Positions 8,602-18,171 of a stretch of 64,000 nucleotides of DNA are shown here, piece by piece. Source of the stretch: an uncultured Calothrix sp. GTDB lineage: Bacteria; Cyanobacteriota; Cyanobacteriia; Cyanobacteriales; Nostocaceae. Location: the NCBI GenBank assembly GCA_937973965.1, contig CALJJQ010000014.1:32701-96700 (forward strand). Reading direction: 5' to 3'. The notes under the pieces were generated by a model that saw only the letters and a program-made list of their open reading frames with translations, was not told where the DNA came from and did no database searches. The position numbers were made by a program, and so were the translations under genes. How positions within the stretch are numbered: position 1 is the stretch's first letter; each line of letters begins with the position of its first letter.

Positions 8602-10113
8602 CTAGACTTCCAAAAATCCATTCTGAATCAGATAACTGGAATAGGTAATAAATAATTTTGAGTCTAGGGGTGCACAACGAATCGAACTTTCAGCAAGTGC
8701 TTGTTGGGTTGCTGCACAACTAATTTGGGGACGGTGTGCATTTAAATATAAATCGGGAACTGTCAGTTTATCCTTTGACCAACGTTCTAACAGAAAAGGT
8801 CGGAGAGTATATAGGGGATTTTCAGGTGTTACTAAGTCTGTGGTCAGACGATTTTGCCACTCTTCGTAGGGTATAATTTCAATGGGAAATCCAAAGCTTT
8901 GTAGCCATTTAACCATATCCATGAAGGGAACTGGTTCAGGATGTTGAAGATGGAACGCGTGTCCGAGGGATTTTTGTTGTAGGGATAAATAAACAATTGA
9001 TTTACTAACGTAATCTACTGGGGAAATATCCAGCATATAATTCACATCAGGGAAGCAACCCATTTGTAAACAACCTTTAATGGCTAAATTAATAAAATCA
9101 TCCGTATTGCAAACCCCGGTCTTACTATCACCAGCAATCAAAGGAGGACGATGGATAGTGATGGGAATACCGCGACTATATCCCAATTTCACTAATTTTT
9201 CGGCGACCCATTTAGTTTGTGAGTAACCTAAGAAAATACCCTCCCAATGGTCGAATTCATCGTCTTCTTTCACGACTTTACCAGCATAGTAATCGGATTC
9301 AAAAACAGCGACGCTAGAAACTAAATGGACAGGTTTAAGTTTTCCAGTGCAAGCTAATCGTAATATTTCCTGTGTACCCATTACATTGGTTGGCTTCATT
9401 GCTGCGTAGGGAAATACATAATTGAGCATTGCTCCACTGTGGTAAATGCCATCAATAGTATTACCTAGTTTGGTAAATTCTGCCTCATTCATTCCTAATA
9501 ATGGTTGGGATAAATCGCCTAATACGGGAATAATGCGGTGGGATAAATTATCATTCCAGATGTAATATTGAGTGAGATTATTTTGGAGTTTATTTCTACC
9601 TTCTTCTATCGTTTTTCCACGGGTTAGACAATAAATATCAGCTTGGGTTTCGGTCAGTAATTCGCGAATAATAAATGCACCTAAAAATCCTGTTCCACCA
9701 GTTAAAAATACGGCTATTGGATTAGGGTTAAATACAAAAGAGGTGGAGGGGGGATAAATACGTGGATCTAAGACAACTTCGGCTTGTAAATCAAGGCTAG
9801 TATCAGCTATTTTTGCTAAGTTCGGATTAATTACATTCCCAACTAAATTTGTTTCCTCCACATCTTCAGCAAGTCGTTGAGAAAGTGCTGCAATGGTGGG
9901 ATAATGCCACAAAATTGTGGGAGAGATTTCCACTCCAAAGATTTTTTCGGCTTGGGTGACAATTAACATTGCTCTGGATGAATCTAAGCCGTAATCTTCT
10001 AGGGGTTGATGGATATCAATTTCACTCGTGTCAACATTGAGGAGTTCTGCTAGTTTTGATACCATCCAAGTTTGGATTTCATGAGCATTGAGGGATTGTT
10101 TGGGACTAATCAT
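8602..10113 (-). CDS. hglB: Acyl carrier protein-thioester reductase of heterocyst glycolipid synthesis (HglB/HetM-like)
   Basis: A 503-residue two-domain protein, close to the about 506 residues of Anabaena HglB/HetM. An N-terminal phosphopantetheine carrier (about 15-90) has the attachment serine in YGLDSSRAM near residue 44. A Rossmann-fold thioester reductase follows, with [13 protein letters not shown] near residue 135 and the catalytic [11 protein letters not shown] motif near 298. It should reduce the finished acyl thioester with NAD(P)H, freeing the long-chain alcohol that becomes the glycolipid aglycone. It is the last gene of the minus-strand Hgl cluster. The start codon is directly preceded by AATCCAAAATCCC, a leader shared with two other genes of the cluster. 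Unlike Anabaena, no hetN gene follows. Confidence 0.9.
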   Translation of the reverse strand: MISPKQSLNAHEIQTWMVSKLAELLNVDTSEIDIHQPLEDYGLDSSRAMLIVTQAEKIFGVEISPTILWHYPTIAALSQRLAEDVEETNLVGNVINPNLAKIADTSLDLQAEVVLDPRIYPPSTSFVFNPNPIAVFLTGGTGFLGAFIIRELLTETQADIYCLTRGKTIEEGRNKLQNNLTQYYIWNDNLSHRIIPVLGDLSQPLLGMNEAEFTKLGNTIDGIYHSGAMLNYVFPYAAMKPTNVMGTQEILRLACTGKLKPVHLVSSVAVFESDYYAGKVVKEDDEFDHWEGIFLGYSQTKWVAEKLVKLGYSRGIPITIHRPPLIAGDSKTGVCNTDDFINLAIKGCLQMGCFPDVNYMLDISPVDYVSKSIVYLSLQQKSLGHAFHLQHPEPVPFMDMVKWLQSFGFPIEIIPYEEWQNRLTTDLVTPENPLYTLRPFLLERWSKDKLTVPDLYLNAHRPQISCAATQQALAESSIRCAPLDSKLFITYSSYLIQNGFLEV

Positions 10114-10776
10114 GGGATTTTGGATTTTAGATTACTCTTCGGTCGATCCGCGCTACGCGCGTCTATGGATTTTGGATTTGAATGTCAATAATTTATGACT
10201 ACAGCAATCCGATTTTAGTCGTGAAAAATAGTGTGTCTTTGGCTGATGACTGGTGACTGTTAACTGTTAATAACCCTACATATAATATTTCACAAATCCC
10301 GCTCGGAATGCTGTATTTACAAGTTTGTATCAGGACTTTACCCGGATTTGGAAACCTCTAAAATAAAATTTTCCGGGAGTAGGGAATAAGGAATAGGGAG
10401 TAGTAGAAAAATCAACCCGTTCATCAAAACTTATGGATTGCTTGCTCTAATATACAGGTTTAGTCCTGATTGATGAAAAGTTATAAGCATTGCATAAAAC
10501 TCTTTAGTTTTAATACTTATTAACTGGTAGGAACGTGAATAATTCATAGAAATGTTGAGAGAAACCCGACTTCTGAGAGAAAAATTTTGAGGTTTTTAAT
10601 TTACTCACGTCCTTGTTCCCATATGCTGTAGTAGACATTACTCGTGAGATAAGAATTGGGTTGTTACAAAAAATATCTGAAATTCCAGAAAATCATTATC
10701 AAAACCTGACTGCTGAGAAATATCAGATTTTTTATTTACTCACCTCCTGTATGCCATATCCTATATTCTGTATTCT
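10114..10776. other. Repeat-bearing gap between hglB and the ACP gene
   Basis: Contains the AATCCAAAATCC leader words (10114-10185, interrupted by a GCGCTACGCGCG hairpin), a 116-bp MITE-like copy (10200-10315) and a GTAGTAGGAAAATCAACCCG word near 10395 that recurs near 28095, 28785 and 29432. No coding frame is supported. The 663-base gap makes it uncertain that hglB is co-transcribed with the upstream genes. Confidence 0.5.
10200..10315 (+). repeat. MITE-like repeat, TAGCAATCCGA family, copy 2
   Basis: Begins TACAGCAATCCGATTTTAG and ends CTCGGAATGCTGTA, the best-preserved inverted terminal repeat of the family in this window. The core has CTGTTAACTGTTAATAACCC followed by a TTTCACAAATCCC block. 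Confidence 0.75.
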
Positions 10777-11061
10777 TTAAATCAAATATTTCTCAGATTT
10801 TTCGTGAGTAAACTCATCTGCTAATCGCTGTGATAATAAATTAATACTGGGGTAATACCAGAGAATGGTTGGTGATAGTTTTAATCCTAAATATTCACCC
10901 ACTTGTAAAGCTATTTTCATTCCCTGTTGAGAATTGATTTCGTAATTATCCCAGGATTGATTAACATCGATGGTTTGTGGATTGACTCCTAATGCTTCAG
11001 CAACTACAGAAGTGAGATATTTTTCAATTTCTGCTGCTGTTCGGGGTGGGTCTGATTGCAT
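10777..11061 (-). CDS. Discrete acyl carrier protein of the Hgl cluster
   Basis: About 94 residues with a four-helix carrier pattern (AEIEKYLTSVVAEALGV, then SPTILWYYPSINLLSQRLADEF). The usual GxDSL attachment motif appears as YEINSQQGM: the serine is kept but Asp is replaced by Asn and the following Leu by Gln. I chose ATG 11059-11061 because it overlaps the stop of the preceding gene as TAATG, with GGAGG at 11072-11076 ten bases upstream; ATG 11068-11070 would be only one base from that site. Translational coupling to the enoyl reductase is therefore likely. It resembles the carrier domain of the neighbouring HglB (both have SPTILWxYP). Whether it is phosphopantetheinylated is uncertain. 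Confidence 0.82.
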   Translation of the reverse strand: MQSDPPRTAAEIEKYLTSVVAEALGVNPQTIDVNQSWDNYEINSQQGMKIALQVGEYLGLKLSPTILWYYPSINLLSQRLADEFTHEKSEKYLI

Positions 11062-12740
11062 TATCCACATACCTCCAATGTTGATGTCGTTGGATAATAC
11101 TGGGTGTAAAAATCATGTAATTGTAAGCCTTGCATTTTCAGATTTTGAATGCGATATAAATAGGCAGTTCCTAACATGATGTGATTTGCAATATCAACAA
11201 CATGACGGTTTTGTGGTTCTGCAAGATAGGTATGACGTACCCAGTCGTTAAAACTACCCATTGCTGGTCCACACCAAATTTGATAGTCTGTTTCCCGACC
11301 GACTTCACCGGAGTTTGACCAACGGGAGGATAATCCTAGATACCACCGGAAAATAAGAGCCATTTTTAATTTCGGATTGTTGACCGCTTTAGCAAGTTTT
11401 TCGGGATTACGTTGGGATAAATAGGATACGGTTAATTCCCAAATTTCACTTAGGGGTTTACGGAAAATTTGTTTTTCTAGCTTTTCTCTTTCCGAGAGGG
11501 GGATTTCTTCAATCGAATTATAGGTACGGTAGAGTTCATATAATTTTTGCGATCGCATGGGGAATAATGTTCCCCGTTTGAGGACTTGGAGTTTTACCCC
11601 CATTTCAAACATATCTGCTGCGGGAGCCATCATCACATCAGCCATTTCCGCTTGCGCAAGCAATTTTTTGGTGTGTTGACAACTTCCCGATTCTAGACAA
11701 GCTTGATTGATAGAACCGGTAACGACATAGGCTGCACCCATCATCAAACCAGCTAAACTGGCTTGGGGTGTGCCAATACCTCCTGCTACACCAATTCTGA
11801 CTCGGTTTACGTAATTATACTGGGCTTGAATTTCGTCCCGTAAAGCCACCATCGAAGGTAATAAACAAACTAGAGGACGATTGTCGGTGTGTCCACCAGA
11901 GTCAGCTTCAACAGTGATATCATCAGCCATTGGTACGTAGGCTGCGAGTTGAGCTTGTTGTTCACTAATAAATCCCTGTTGCACGAGTTCTTTCAGTATC
12001 CTGGGAGGTGCGGGTTGCAGAAATTTAGTCGCAACCTCCCGTCGGGAAACTTTAGCGATAACTTTGTTGTGAATTTCGATTTGGTTGGCGGAATTCAGGG
12101 TTAATCCGGCTACTCGGTAGCGCACAATATTGGCAGTTAAATCGAGAAATGCGGAGGCTTCAACCGTGGGAACACCGTATTGCAGATACAATTCTACTGC
12201 CCGTTGTTCAATACTGGGTTCATTGGGGCTATGTATTAAATTGAATGCGTAGGGTCCCTGGGGTAACTCCCCTTGAATACGTTTGATGGCCGTTTCCAGA
12301 CGGTCTGGACTTAAACCACCAGCACCAAAGGAGCCGAGAATTTTCGCTTTACCCAGGGTAATAATCATTTCCTCCGAAGCAATACCACCAGCCATTGCTC
12401 CAGTCATGTAGGCATAATTAACACCGTGGTGATGGCAAAAATTGCGATCGCCGAGGTTTTCTAATCCTACGGGGTTACTGATGGCAATCAGCTTGATGTT
12501 ATCACTATTACTATCAGTTGCGGTAACTACATAGCCTTCCTGGGTGACACCAACTTGACCGTTAACACTGACAATGTAGCAGGGTTGATTTAGGTTTAAT
12601 AATTTAGCTTTGATGGTGTTTTGATCAAATGTGAGGGAGTCTAAATCACCTTTCCACATGAGTGTTTGATTAATGGTGAATGGGTTCAATGAGTTATAGG
12701 TAATACCGTTATAATTTTGATTCAAGAGGGAGACAGACAT
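11061..12740 (-). CDS. PfaD-family enoyl reductase (trans-acting ER of the Hgl synthase)
   Basis: A 559-residue member of the PfaD/2-nitropropane-dioxygenase-like flavoprotein family. These FMN enzymes reduce enoyl thioesters in trans for PUFA synthases and trans-AT polyketide synthases. Features seen: the GAFGAGGLSP glycine-rich strand near residue 137, EASAFLDLT, HTDNRPL near 285, a phosphate-binding RIGVAGGIGTPQAS near 317 and QACLESG. The order KS-AT-ACP, KR-DH, KS-CLF-AT, ER mirrors pfaABCD logic, so it should fully saturate the chain. The start ATG is preceded by AATCCAAAATCCC. A 34-bp tandem repeat lies about 120 bases upstream. It is translationally coupled to the downstream ACP. Confidence 0.92.
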   Translation of the reverse strand: MSVSLLNQNYNGITYNSLNPFTINQTLMWKGDLDSLTFDQNTIKAKLLNLNQPCYIVSVNGQVGVTQEGYVVTATDSNSDNIKLIAISNPVGLENLGDRNFCHHHGVNYAYMTGAMAGGIASEEMIITLGKAKILGSFGAGGLSPDRLETAIKRIQGELPQGPYAFNLIHSPNEPSIEQRAVELYLQYGVPTVEASAFLDLTANIVRYRVAGLTLNSANQIEIHNKVIAKVSRREVATKFLQPAPPRILKELVQQGFISEQQAQLAAYVPMADDITVEADSGGHTDNRPLVCLLPSMVALRDEIQAQYNYVNRVRIGVAGGIGTPQASLAGLMMGAAYVVTGSINQACLESGSCQHTKKLLAQAEMADVMMAPAADMFEMGVKLQVLKRGTLFPMRSQKLYELYRTYNSIEEIPLSEREKLEKQIFRKPLSEIWELTVSYLSQRNPEKLAKAVNNPKLKMALIFRWYLGLSSRWSNSGEVGRETDYQIWCGPAMGSFNDWVRHTYLAEPQNRHVVDIANHIMLGTAYLYRIQNLKMQGLQLHDFYTQYYPTTSTLEVCG

Positions 12741-12857
12741 GGGATTTTGGATTGAGGAGACAGGAAATATAATTCGTAATTAGTAATAGCCTACGGCAAG
12801 GCTACGCCTACGTAATTTGGAATTCGTAATTTGGAATTTGGAATTTGGAATAGTCTA

Positions 12858-12925
12858 TGATCAGGTTATGTTTACTGAATTCATGTGTCATTGATCAGGT
12901 TATGTTTACTTAATTCATGTGTCAT
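12858..12925 (-). repeat. Two-unit 34-bp tandem repeat upstream of the enoyl reductase
   Basis: TGATCAGGTTATGTTTACTG plus 14 further bases (12858-12891) is repeated immediately at 12892-12925 with one G-to-T change. It lies about 120 bases ahead of the PfaD-like start codon and could hold duplicated protein-binding sites. Confidence 0.85.
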
Positions 12926-13238
12926 TAACAAATTTGACAGAGAAACTGAATTTTAACCATGTCCCTGAATTGAGAATCGTAGTTTTCATTCCCGATTGTT
13001 GAGATTGCTACTTTGCAAGAAGTTGCTGCGTGTCTACTTTATGACCCTACGGTCGATTTGCTACGGGAAGAAGTGCAATGAGGAAAACTCCTGTTTTGAT
13101 TATGGATGAGGTTTATTTATGAAGAACTTAAAAAGCATAGATGGGTAGCATCTTCTCAAAGAGTATTATGTAAACAAAAGTAGAGCCTCTGTTTTTGACT
13201 TGTAGTTGCGCTTCATAGGACTATAGCAAGGGTGTTTT

Positions 13239-13415
13239 CTTAGAGGATGTTTAAAAAGTCATTTTTAATACTTGAATTATCGTTTTGGGAGCAGGAAGAG
13301 ACGCGACATGTCGCGTCTGTACTCTCGAAGGAAAAATCAGCTTTATCACCCCATGTCCAGAGTCCGAACGATAGTCAAAATATTGATAATTAATAATTGA
13401 CAAACATCCTCTAAG
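13239..13415 (+). repeat. MITE-like repeat, TTAGAGGATGTTTG family, copy 3
   Basis: A 177-bp copy with the best termini of the family: CTTAGAGGATGTTTA on the left and CAAACATCCTCTAAG on the right, 14 of 15 bases complementary. A GAGACGCGACATGTCGCGTCT hairpin lies inside (about 13300-13320). It sits just downstream of the hglC-like stop codon. Confidence 0.75.
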
Positions 13416-13428
13416 TATTATTTGTATG

Positions 13429-16400
13429 CTACTCCCTAGTTTCCTTCAATAAATTTTCTGCACAGGCTAGTTGTAGTTGAATGATTTCACTGATTTGGGT
13501 GCTAAATTCGTGTCGTGATTTGAGGAATGTAGCGTGGGTCTGGTGGATGCGGGAATTGTTCTGGGTGAGGGATTGGAGATGGGTAGGAATGGTAAGGTTT
13601 TTGTTGGGGGGTGCGGAATTAGTAAGCGGGGTTGGTTTTGATGAATCTGCACCACATTCTAACGATTCATTGGGGTTAAAACTGTTATTCATGACCTTTT
13701 CTTGGGGGGATTCAGGTAATGGGGAAACTGGTGTGGGAATTTGGGGGGTGATGATTTTGCGGAAGTGGGTGCGGTTATTGTCTTTGCAGATTTGGTCGAT
13801 GATGCGGTGTCCACCGATGGTGACGGGTTTGGTGCTGGGGGTTTTGCTGTGGGTGGTCGTTAAAGCATACAGGGACGAAAGGTCGAGTTGAACACGGTGA
13901 CTAACGAGTTTGGCTAACGCTCGTAACAGGGAACTGTGGTCATCCGCTCCTCGACGATTGAGAGCGATCGCAATATGGGGTTTGTTTTCTAAGTTTTTGT
14001 CAATCCAACGGGAGCAAATGTTACCAGAACCGGTTTCAATGAATATGCGCGCTCCGTCTGCGTAAACTTGGTTGACTAAGCGGGGAAAGTCTAGGGTACT
14101 GGTTAAACCTTTACCGATACTGTCACCAATTAGTTGGGGGTCGATGACTTCACCGGGTTGGTTAAGATTTGTGTAGGTGGCGGATAAATAGAATTTGATC
14201 GATGGTACTGCTTGGGTTGGTAAACTATTTAAGCGGGCAATTTCCCCGTACTCGGAACCCATGGGTGGACAATGGATGGCATGATTAAAGGGAGCGCGAA
14301 AGGCGTTACATCCTAGAGCTTTAATTACCCGTTCACAAGCTGGGGATGCTCCAGCAATGACAACTTCTTCCGGGGTGTTAATTTGGGTGAGGTATACCTG
14401 GGATTCCCCTTGGAGACAAGCTTCCACTTCACTCTTGGGAGCCATTAATAGATATGTACTCCATAAATTATCCTCAGTTCCAGATTTAGCACGGGGTAAT
14501 CCCCAGAAATCCCGCACCGCATTTTTCGCACCCGATAGGCGATCGCCGAAGAGGGGGGAGGTATGGAACGCGTTGATTCCTTGGCTAAAGTCGCTCCACA
14601 CACCCGTTGCAGCCATCATACTTGTTTCCCCCAGGCTATAACCAAAGGCGAATTGGGGTTGAACTTGAAAGCGATCGCGGATAATTAGGGTGATGAGTTT
14701 GGCGAAGGTCATATCGGTTTCAAATATGGCCCGGGAGTCGTCGAGGAGTTGTTTTTCTAGGGTTTCTAGTTGTCGCAGTGTTAATTTATTTAAACTGCGG
14801 GGAAAGACTAGTTGGGATACGTCGGCAACTAGACTATACAAGCTTTTTAAGGCTGGGTCGTCGTGGACTTGGGGAAATAGGCGAAATAGGTCGCGACCGA
14901 TACCAATATAGGAACTGAGGGCCGGGGGATATACGTAGGCGACTCCTCCTCTAGAACCGAGGGGATTAGGGGTAAAGTAGCTTCCCTGGGGTGTGAGCCA
15001 ATCTTCCCCGGTGTTAAAGGCTTTGGTGACACCCGTGAAGGCGGCGGTAATTTCCCTGGTGAGTTCGGGGAGGGTGCGACCGAGGATGGTGAGGGTGTAC
15101 TGGGCTTGGGGTTGGTTTTGGTAATTAATGAAACAGTTACGGGCTACCTGGGGGAGAGAATCGCTGTTTTCCAGTTGGGTTTGCAAGGTTTGTAAACCAG
15201 CGATTAAATCGGCTTGGCTATTACCGGGGATGGGGAATAGCTGGAATGGCATTTGGGTTAGGTAGGTGTGGGGACGGGGTGCGGTTTGCTCTACCTCCGC
15301 CAGAATGACATGGGCATAACTACCATCAATCCCCATACTGTTAACGGCGGCGACACGGGTACGCAGGTCTTTACCGAGGAACCACGGACGGGATTCGGGA
15401 TTTACATAAAAATTACTACCTAGTAAGGGGTTGGTGTCATCCACACCTGACCATTGGGGTGTACCTGGTAAATAGCGATAATACAAACATAAAGCTGTTT
15501 TGATTAAACTAGCCATACCCCCAGCCCCATAGGCATGACCTATGTTAGCTTTAATACTACCAATAGCACAGGTTAATTTTTCCCCTGTTCCTGGGTAAGC
15601 AGCGAGTAAACCTGTGATTTCAGCTTGATTTTCCGTCGCGTCACCGCTAGCATAGACCTCCAGATATTCGACATCACGAGGTTGCACACCAGCAGTTTGT
15701 AGCGCTTGTTGACATACCTGGGTGACATATTTGGCATCGGGTCGAGTTAAACGGGTTTTCAGAGGATGGGATGGTGCGGGTTGTTGGACTAGAGCGATCG
15801 CGTCGATGGTGGCATAAATTCGGTGGTGGGTTTGGGTGTGTGAATTTTGGCGTTTGAGTACAATTGCACCCGCACCTTCTCCGACTAACCAACCATTACT
15901 TTTACCATCGAAACTGAGGGTATGTACTCCCCCATTCACCTGTGCAGCTTGGCTACGCAGCAACACATTTTCCAAACTTCCGGCTAAGTCCACCGCACCC
16001 ACTAACACCGCTTCCACTTCCCCGGTGGATAGTAAATGTTGAGCTACTTCCAATGCTTTGAAAACGCCATTTTCCCCAGCCGAAATTGCCAAAGACGGAC
16101 CAGAAAAATTCCACAAAGCAGAAATCCGACTGGCCATCACATTCGAGATGTAACTGATAAATTCCCCCGTTTCCACCGGTGGATGAATACCATCTTGGAC
16201 AACGGTTGTCAATTCCTCCACACCCTGACCATGACTCACCAAACCGGATTTTTCCAAACCCTCCGGTAATTGCCAAGTCAAATTCCAACGCTGCTGTAAA
16301 TGGTGGACAGAGAATTCAGATTCGGTAGCAATTAACACCGCCACATTTCCACCTTCTGTGAGGTTAGCATTCTTGAGGGCATTATCAGCCACCTTCAACA

Positions 16401-18117
16401 TTAACAATTGCTGGGAATTGAGTTTTCCTAGTTCATTGGGAGGAATTTTGTAGGCGAGGGTATCAATTTCAAAGGTATCGATGTACGCACCTAGGGGAGG
16501 TTTACCATCCGTAAACCCATAGCGTTTAAGTATTTCCGGCTGAGTTTCTAACCCATACCAACGGGACTCTGGTAAGGATTTAAACCCTTGACGACACTCA
16601 TAAATACATCGCTCTAGAGCATCCAAACCATCATAACAGCCAAAAAATCCGTCCATCCCCACAATCGCCATTGCTACAGGGGAAATTGGTTCTGGACTTT
16701 GACTGACATGGGAAGTCATTCCCTGTTCCAAAATCATATGGGCATTTGTACCACCAAAACCGAAAGCACTGACAGCAGCTCGTTTGACCGTATCCTGACC
16801 AGACCAATTTTTAGCACTACGAACAATCTGATTACGCGAAATTGCTGAACCCTCTACCCCCATCCCATCCTTGACATGAATTGTTGCGGGGATGACTCCT
16901 TTAGACATACTCAAAAGAACCTTAATTAAACCAACCGCACCCGCTGCTGTTAATAAGTGTCCCACATTACTTTTAACGGAACCGATGAGGGGAGTTGCTT
17001 TGTGTTTGCCAAAAAACTCCTGCATCGATTGAAATTCCGTTGTATCACCCAACAACGTCCCCGTTGCGTGACACTCTACATAATCAATTTGCTGCGGTGC
17101 AATTTTAGCCTCAGCATAAGCACGTTCAAAGGCTAATATCTGACCCTTGGAATTCGGACTGAGTATATGCTTACCCCGTCCATCATTCGATAAACCATTA
17201 CCAGCAATGATGGCATAAATGCGATCGCCATCTTGGACTGCATCACTATAACGTTTGAGTACTACCATTCCCGACCCTTCTGCGGTCATCAATCCCCGTG
17301 ACGATTTATCTAAAGGACGACTAATATCATTATTTTCGGGATAACCTTGAATACTGGAAAATAACATCCGCAAAAATAATGGATCGGACGCACTGACACC
17401 ACCTGCTAACATCAAATCGGTTTTATGGGTCCATAGGTAATGGGAAGCTAACCGAATCGCATATTGGGGGGAAGAACAAGCTGCATCAATACAAAAATGG
17501 TGGTGGGAAAGTCCTAACGCTTGGGAAATTACCGCCGTTGGTAATCCTGATATCATTGCATTATGGGCAGATACACGATTGCTTCCAGCTAAACTAGTTA
17601 ACTCAAATTCTGGTACACCTAACACCTCCCGAATCGCTGCATTTAAAGCTTCCTGATAGATGGGTGAAAACAAGCGATTTGAGTATTTAGTTGGTAAGGA
17701 TAATGTACCCAGAATTACGCCACACTTTGCTAGTATTTCGGGACTGTTGAGATAACCACTATGAGCTAAAGCCTGTTGAGCAGTATATAAAGACCACTTG
17801 AAAGTATTATCCAAACTTTCGAGAAAATCCGCAGATAATTTATATCCTTTGCCATCAAATTTGAAATTACGAATAAATGCACCTTTGAGGGAATAAAATT
17901 TATCTGGTTTACCCTTTTGCGGGTCAAAAAATATTCTGGGGTCTACACCTAATTCTGCAATACTAATCGATGTCGTTGAATCCTTCTGCGCAATGAGATT
18001 TTGCCAAAATTCATCGGGATTTTTCGCATCGGGAAATAAACAAGAAAATCCAATAATTGCTATTTTTTCCACGGTTAATAATCTCGATAATTGATGAATG
18101 TATAATGCCAGGAACAT
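13429..18117 (-). CDS. hglC: Hgl polyketide synthase: KS-chain-length factor-AT (HglC-like)
   Basis: A 1562-residue multidomain protein. Residues about 16-475 form an active ketosynthase, with the nucleophile in DAACSSPQ near 210, ECHATGTLLGDTTE and SVKSNVGHLLTAAG. Residues about 485-940 form a second KS-like domain that lost the cysteine: GPSLAISAGENGVF near 679, as in a chain-length factor. An acyltransferase-like domain follows with GYSLGE near 1160 and an HxxH-type region near 1275. The last 160 residues are Ser/Pro/Asn-rich and probably flexible. It should elongate and set the length of the C26-C28 aglycone. GTG 18072, giving VEKIAIIGFSCLFPD, is a realistic alternative start because homologues begin there. 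A REP palindrome lies immediately upstream of the longer start. Confidence 0.9.
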   Translation of the reverse strand: MFLALYIHQLSRLLTVEKIAIIGFSCLFPDAKNPDEFWQNLIAQKDSTTSISIAELGVDPRIFFDPQKGKPDKFYSLKGAFIRNFKFDGKGYKLSADFLESLDNTFKWSLYTAQQALAHSGYLNSPEILAKCGVILGTLSLPTKYSNRLFSPIYQEALNAAIREVLGVPEFELTSLAGSNRVSAHNAMISGLPTAVISQALGLSHHHFCIDAACSSPQYAIRLASHYLWTHKTDLMLAGGVSASDPLFLRMLFSSIQGYPENNDISRPLDKSSRGLMTAEGSGMVVLKRYSDAVQDGDRIYAIIAGNGLSNDGRGKHILSPNSKGQILAFERAYAEAKIAPQQIDYVECHATGTLLGDTTEFQSMQEFFGKHKATPLIGSVKSNVGHLLTAAGAVGLIKVLLSMSKGVIPATIHVKDGMGVEGSAISRNQIVRSAKNWSGQDTVKRAAVSAFGFGGTNAHMILEQGMTSHVSQSPEPISPVAMAIVGMDGFFGCYDGLDALERCIYECRQGFKSLPESRWYGLETQPEILKRYGFTDGKPPLGAYIDTFEIDTLAYKIPPNELGKLNSQQLLMLKVADNALKNANLTEGGNVAVLIATESEFSVHHLQQRWNLTWQLPEGLEKSGLVSHGQGVEELTTVVQDGIHPPVETGEFISYISNVMASRISALWNFSGPSLAISAGENGVFKALEVAQHLLSTGEVEAVLVGAVDLAGSLENVLLRSQAAQVNGGVHTLSFDGKSNGWLVGEGAGAIVLKRQNSHTQTHHRIYATIDAIALVQQPAPSHPLKTRLTRPDAKYVTQVCQQALQTAGVQPRDVEYLEVYASGDATENQAEITGLLAAYPGTGEKLTCAIGSIKANIGHAYGAGGMASLIKTALCLYYRYLPGTPQWSGVDDTNPLLGSNFYVNPESRPWFLGKDLRTRVAAVNSMGIDGSYAHVILAEVEQTAPRPHTYLTQMPFQLFPIPGNSQADLIAGLQTLQTQLENSDSLPQVARNCFINYQNQPQAQYTLTILGRTLPELTREITAAFTGVTKAFNTGEDWLTPQGSYFTPNPLGSRGGVAYVYPPALSSYIGIGRDLFRLFPQVHDDPALKSLYSLVADVSQLVFPRSLNKLTLRQLETLEKQLLDDSRAIFETDMTFAKLITLIIRDRFQVQPQFAFGYSLGETSMMAATGVWSDFSQGINAFHTSPLFGDRLSGAKNAVRDFWGLPRAKSGTEDNLWSTYLLMAPKSEVEACLQGESQVYLTQINTPEEVVIAGASPACERVIKALGCNAFRAPFNHAIHCPPMGSEYGEIARLNSLPTQAVPSIKFYLSATYTNLNQPGEVIDPQLIGDSIGKGLTSTLDFPRLVNQVYADGARIFIETGSGNICSRWIDKNLENKPHIAIALNRRGADDHSSLLRALAKLVSHRVQLDLSSLYALTTTHSKTPSTKPVTIGGHRIIDQICKDNNRTHFRKIITPQIPTPVSPLPESPQEKVMNNSFNPNESLECGADSSKPTPLTNSAPPNKNLTIPTHLQSLTQNNSRIHQTHATFLKSRHEFSTQISEIIQLQLACAENLLKETRE

Positions 18118-18123
18118 TCCCCC

Positions 18124-18151
18124 GTAGAGACGCGATATATCGCGTCTCTAC
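18124..18151. repeat. REP-like palindrome between hglD- and hglC-like genes
   Basis: GTAGAGACGCGATA and its perfect complement TATCGCGTCTCTAC, 28 bases, in the 54-base gap between two minus-strand genes. As RNA it forms a strong hairpin that could stabilise or attenuate the message, or mask the first start codon of the hglC-like gene. Confidence 0.85.
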
Positions 18152-18171
18152 CAATATCGCGTCTCCACCGC

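Larger units (their letters stand above)
12741..13428. other. Gap between hglC-like and PfaD-like genes
   Basis: Contains, from left, the AATCCAAAATCCC leader, words of the TAATAGCCTACGGCAAGG type (12783-12820, recurring at 55690-55725), several GGAATTT heptamers, a 34-bp tandem duplication (12858-12925) and a MITE-like copy (13239-13415). A short open frame around 12996-13079 reads IVEIATLQEVAACLLYDP and is not recognised. The gene downstream may have its own promoter here. Confidence 0.5.
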
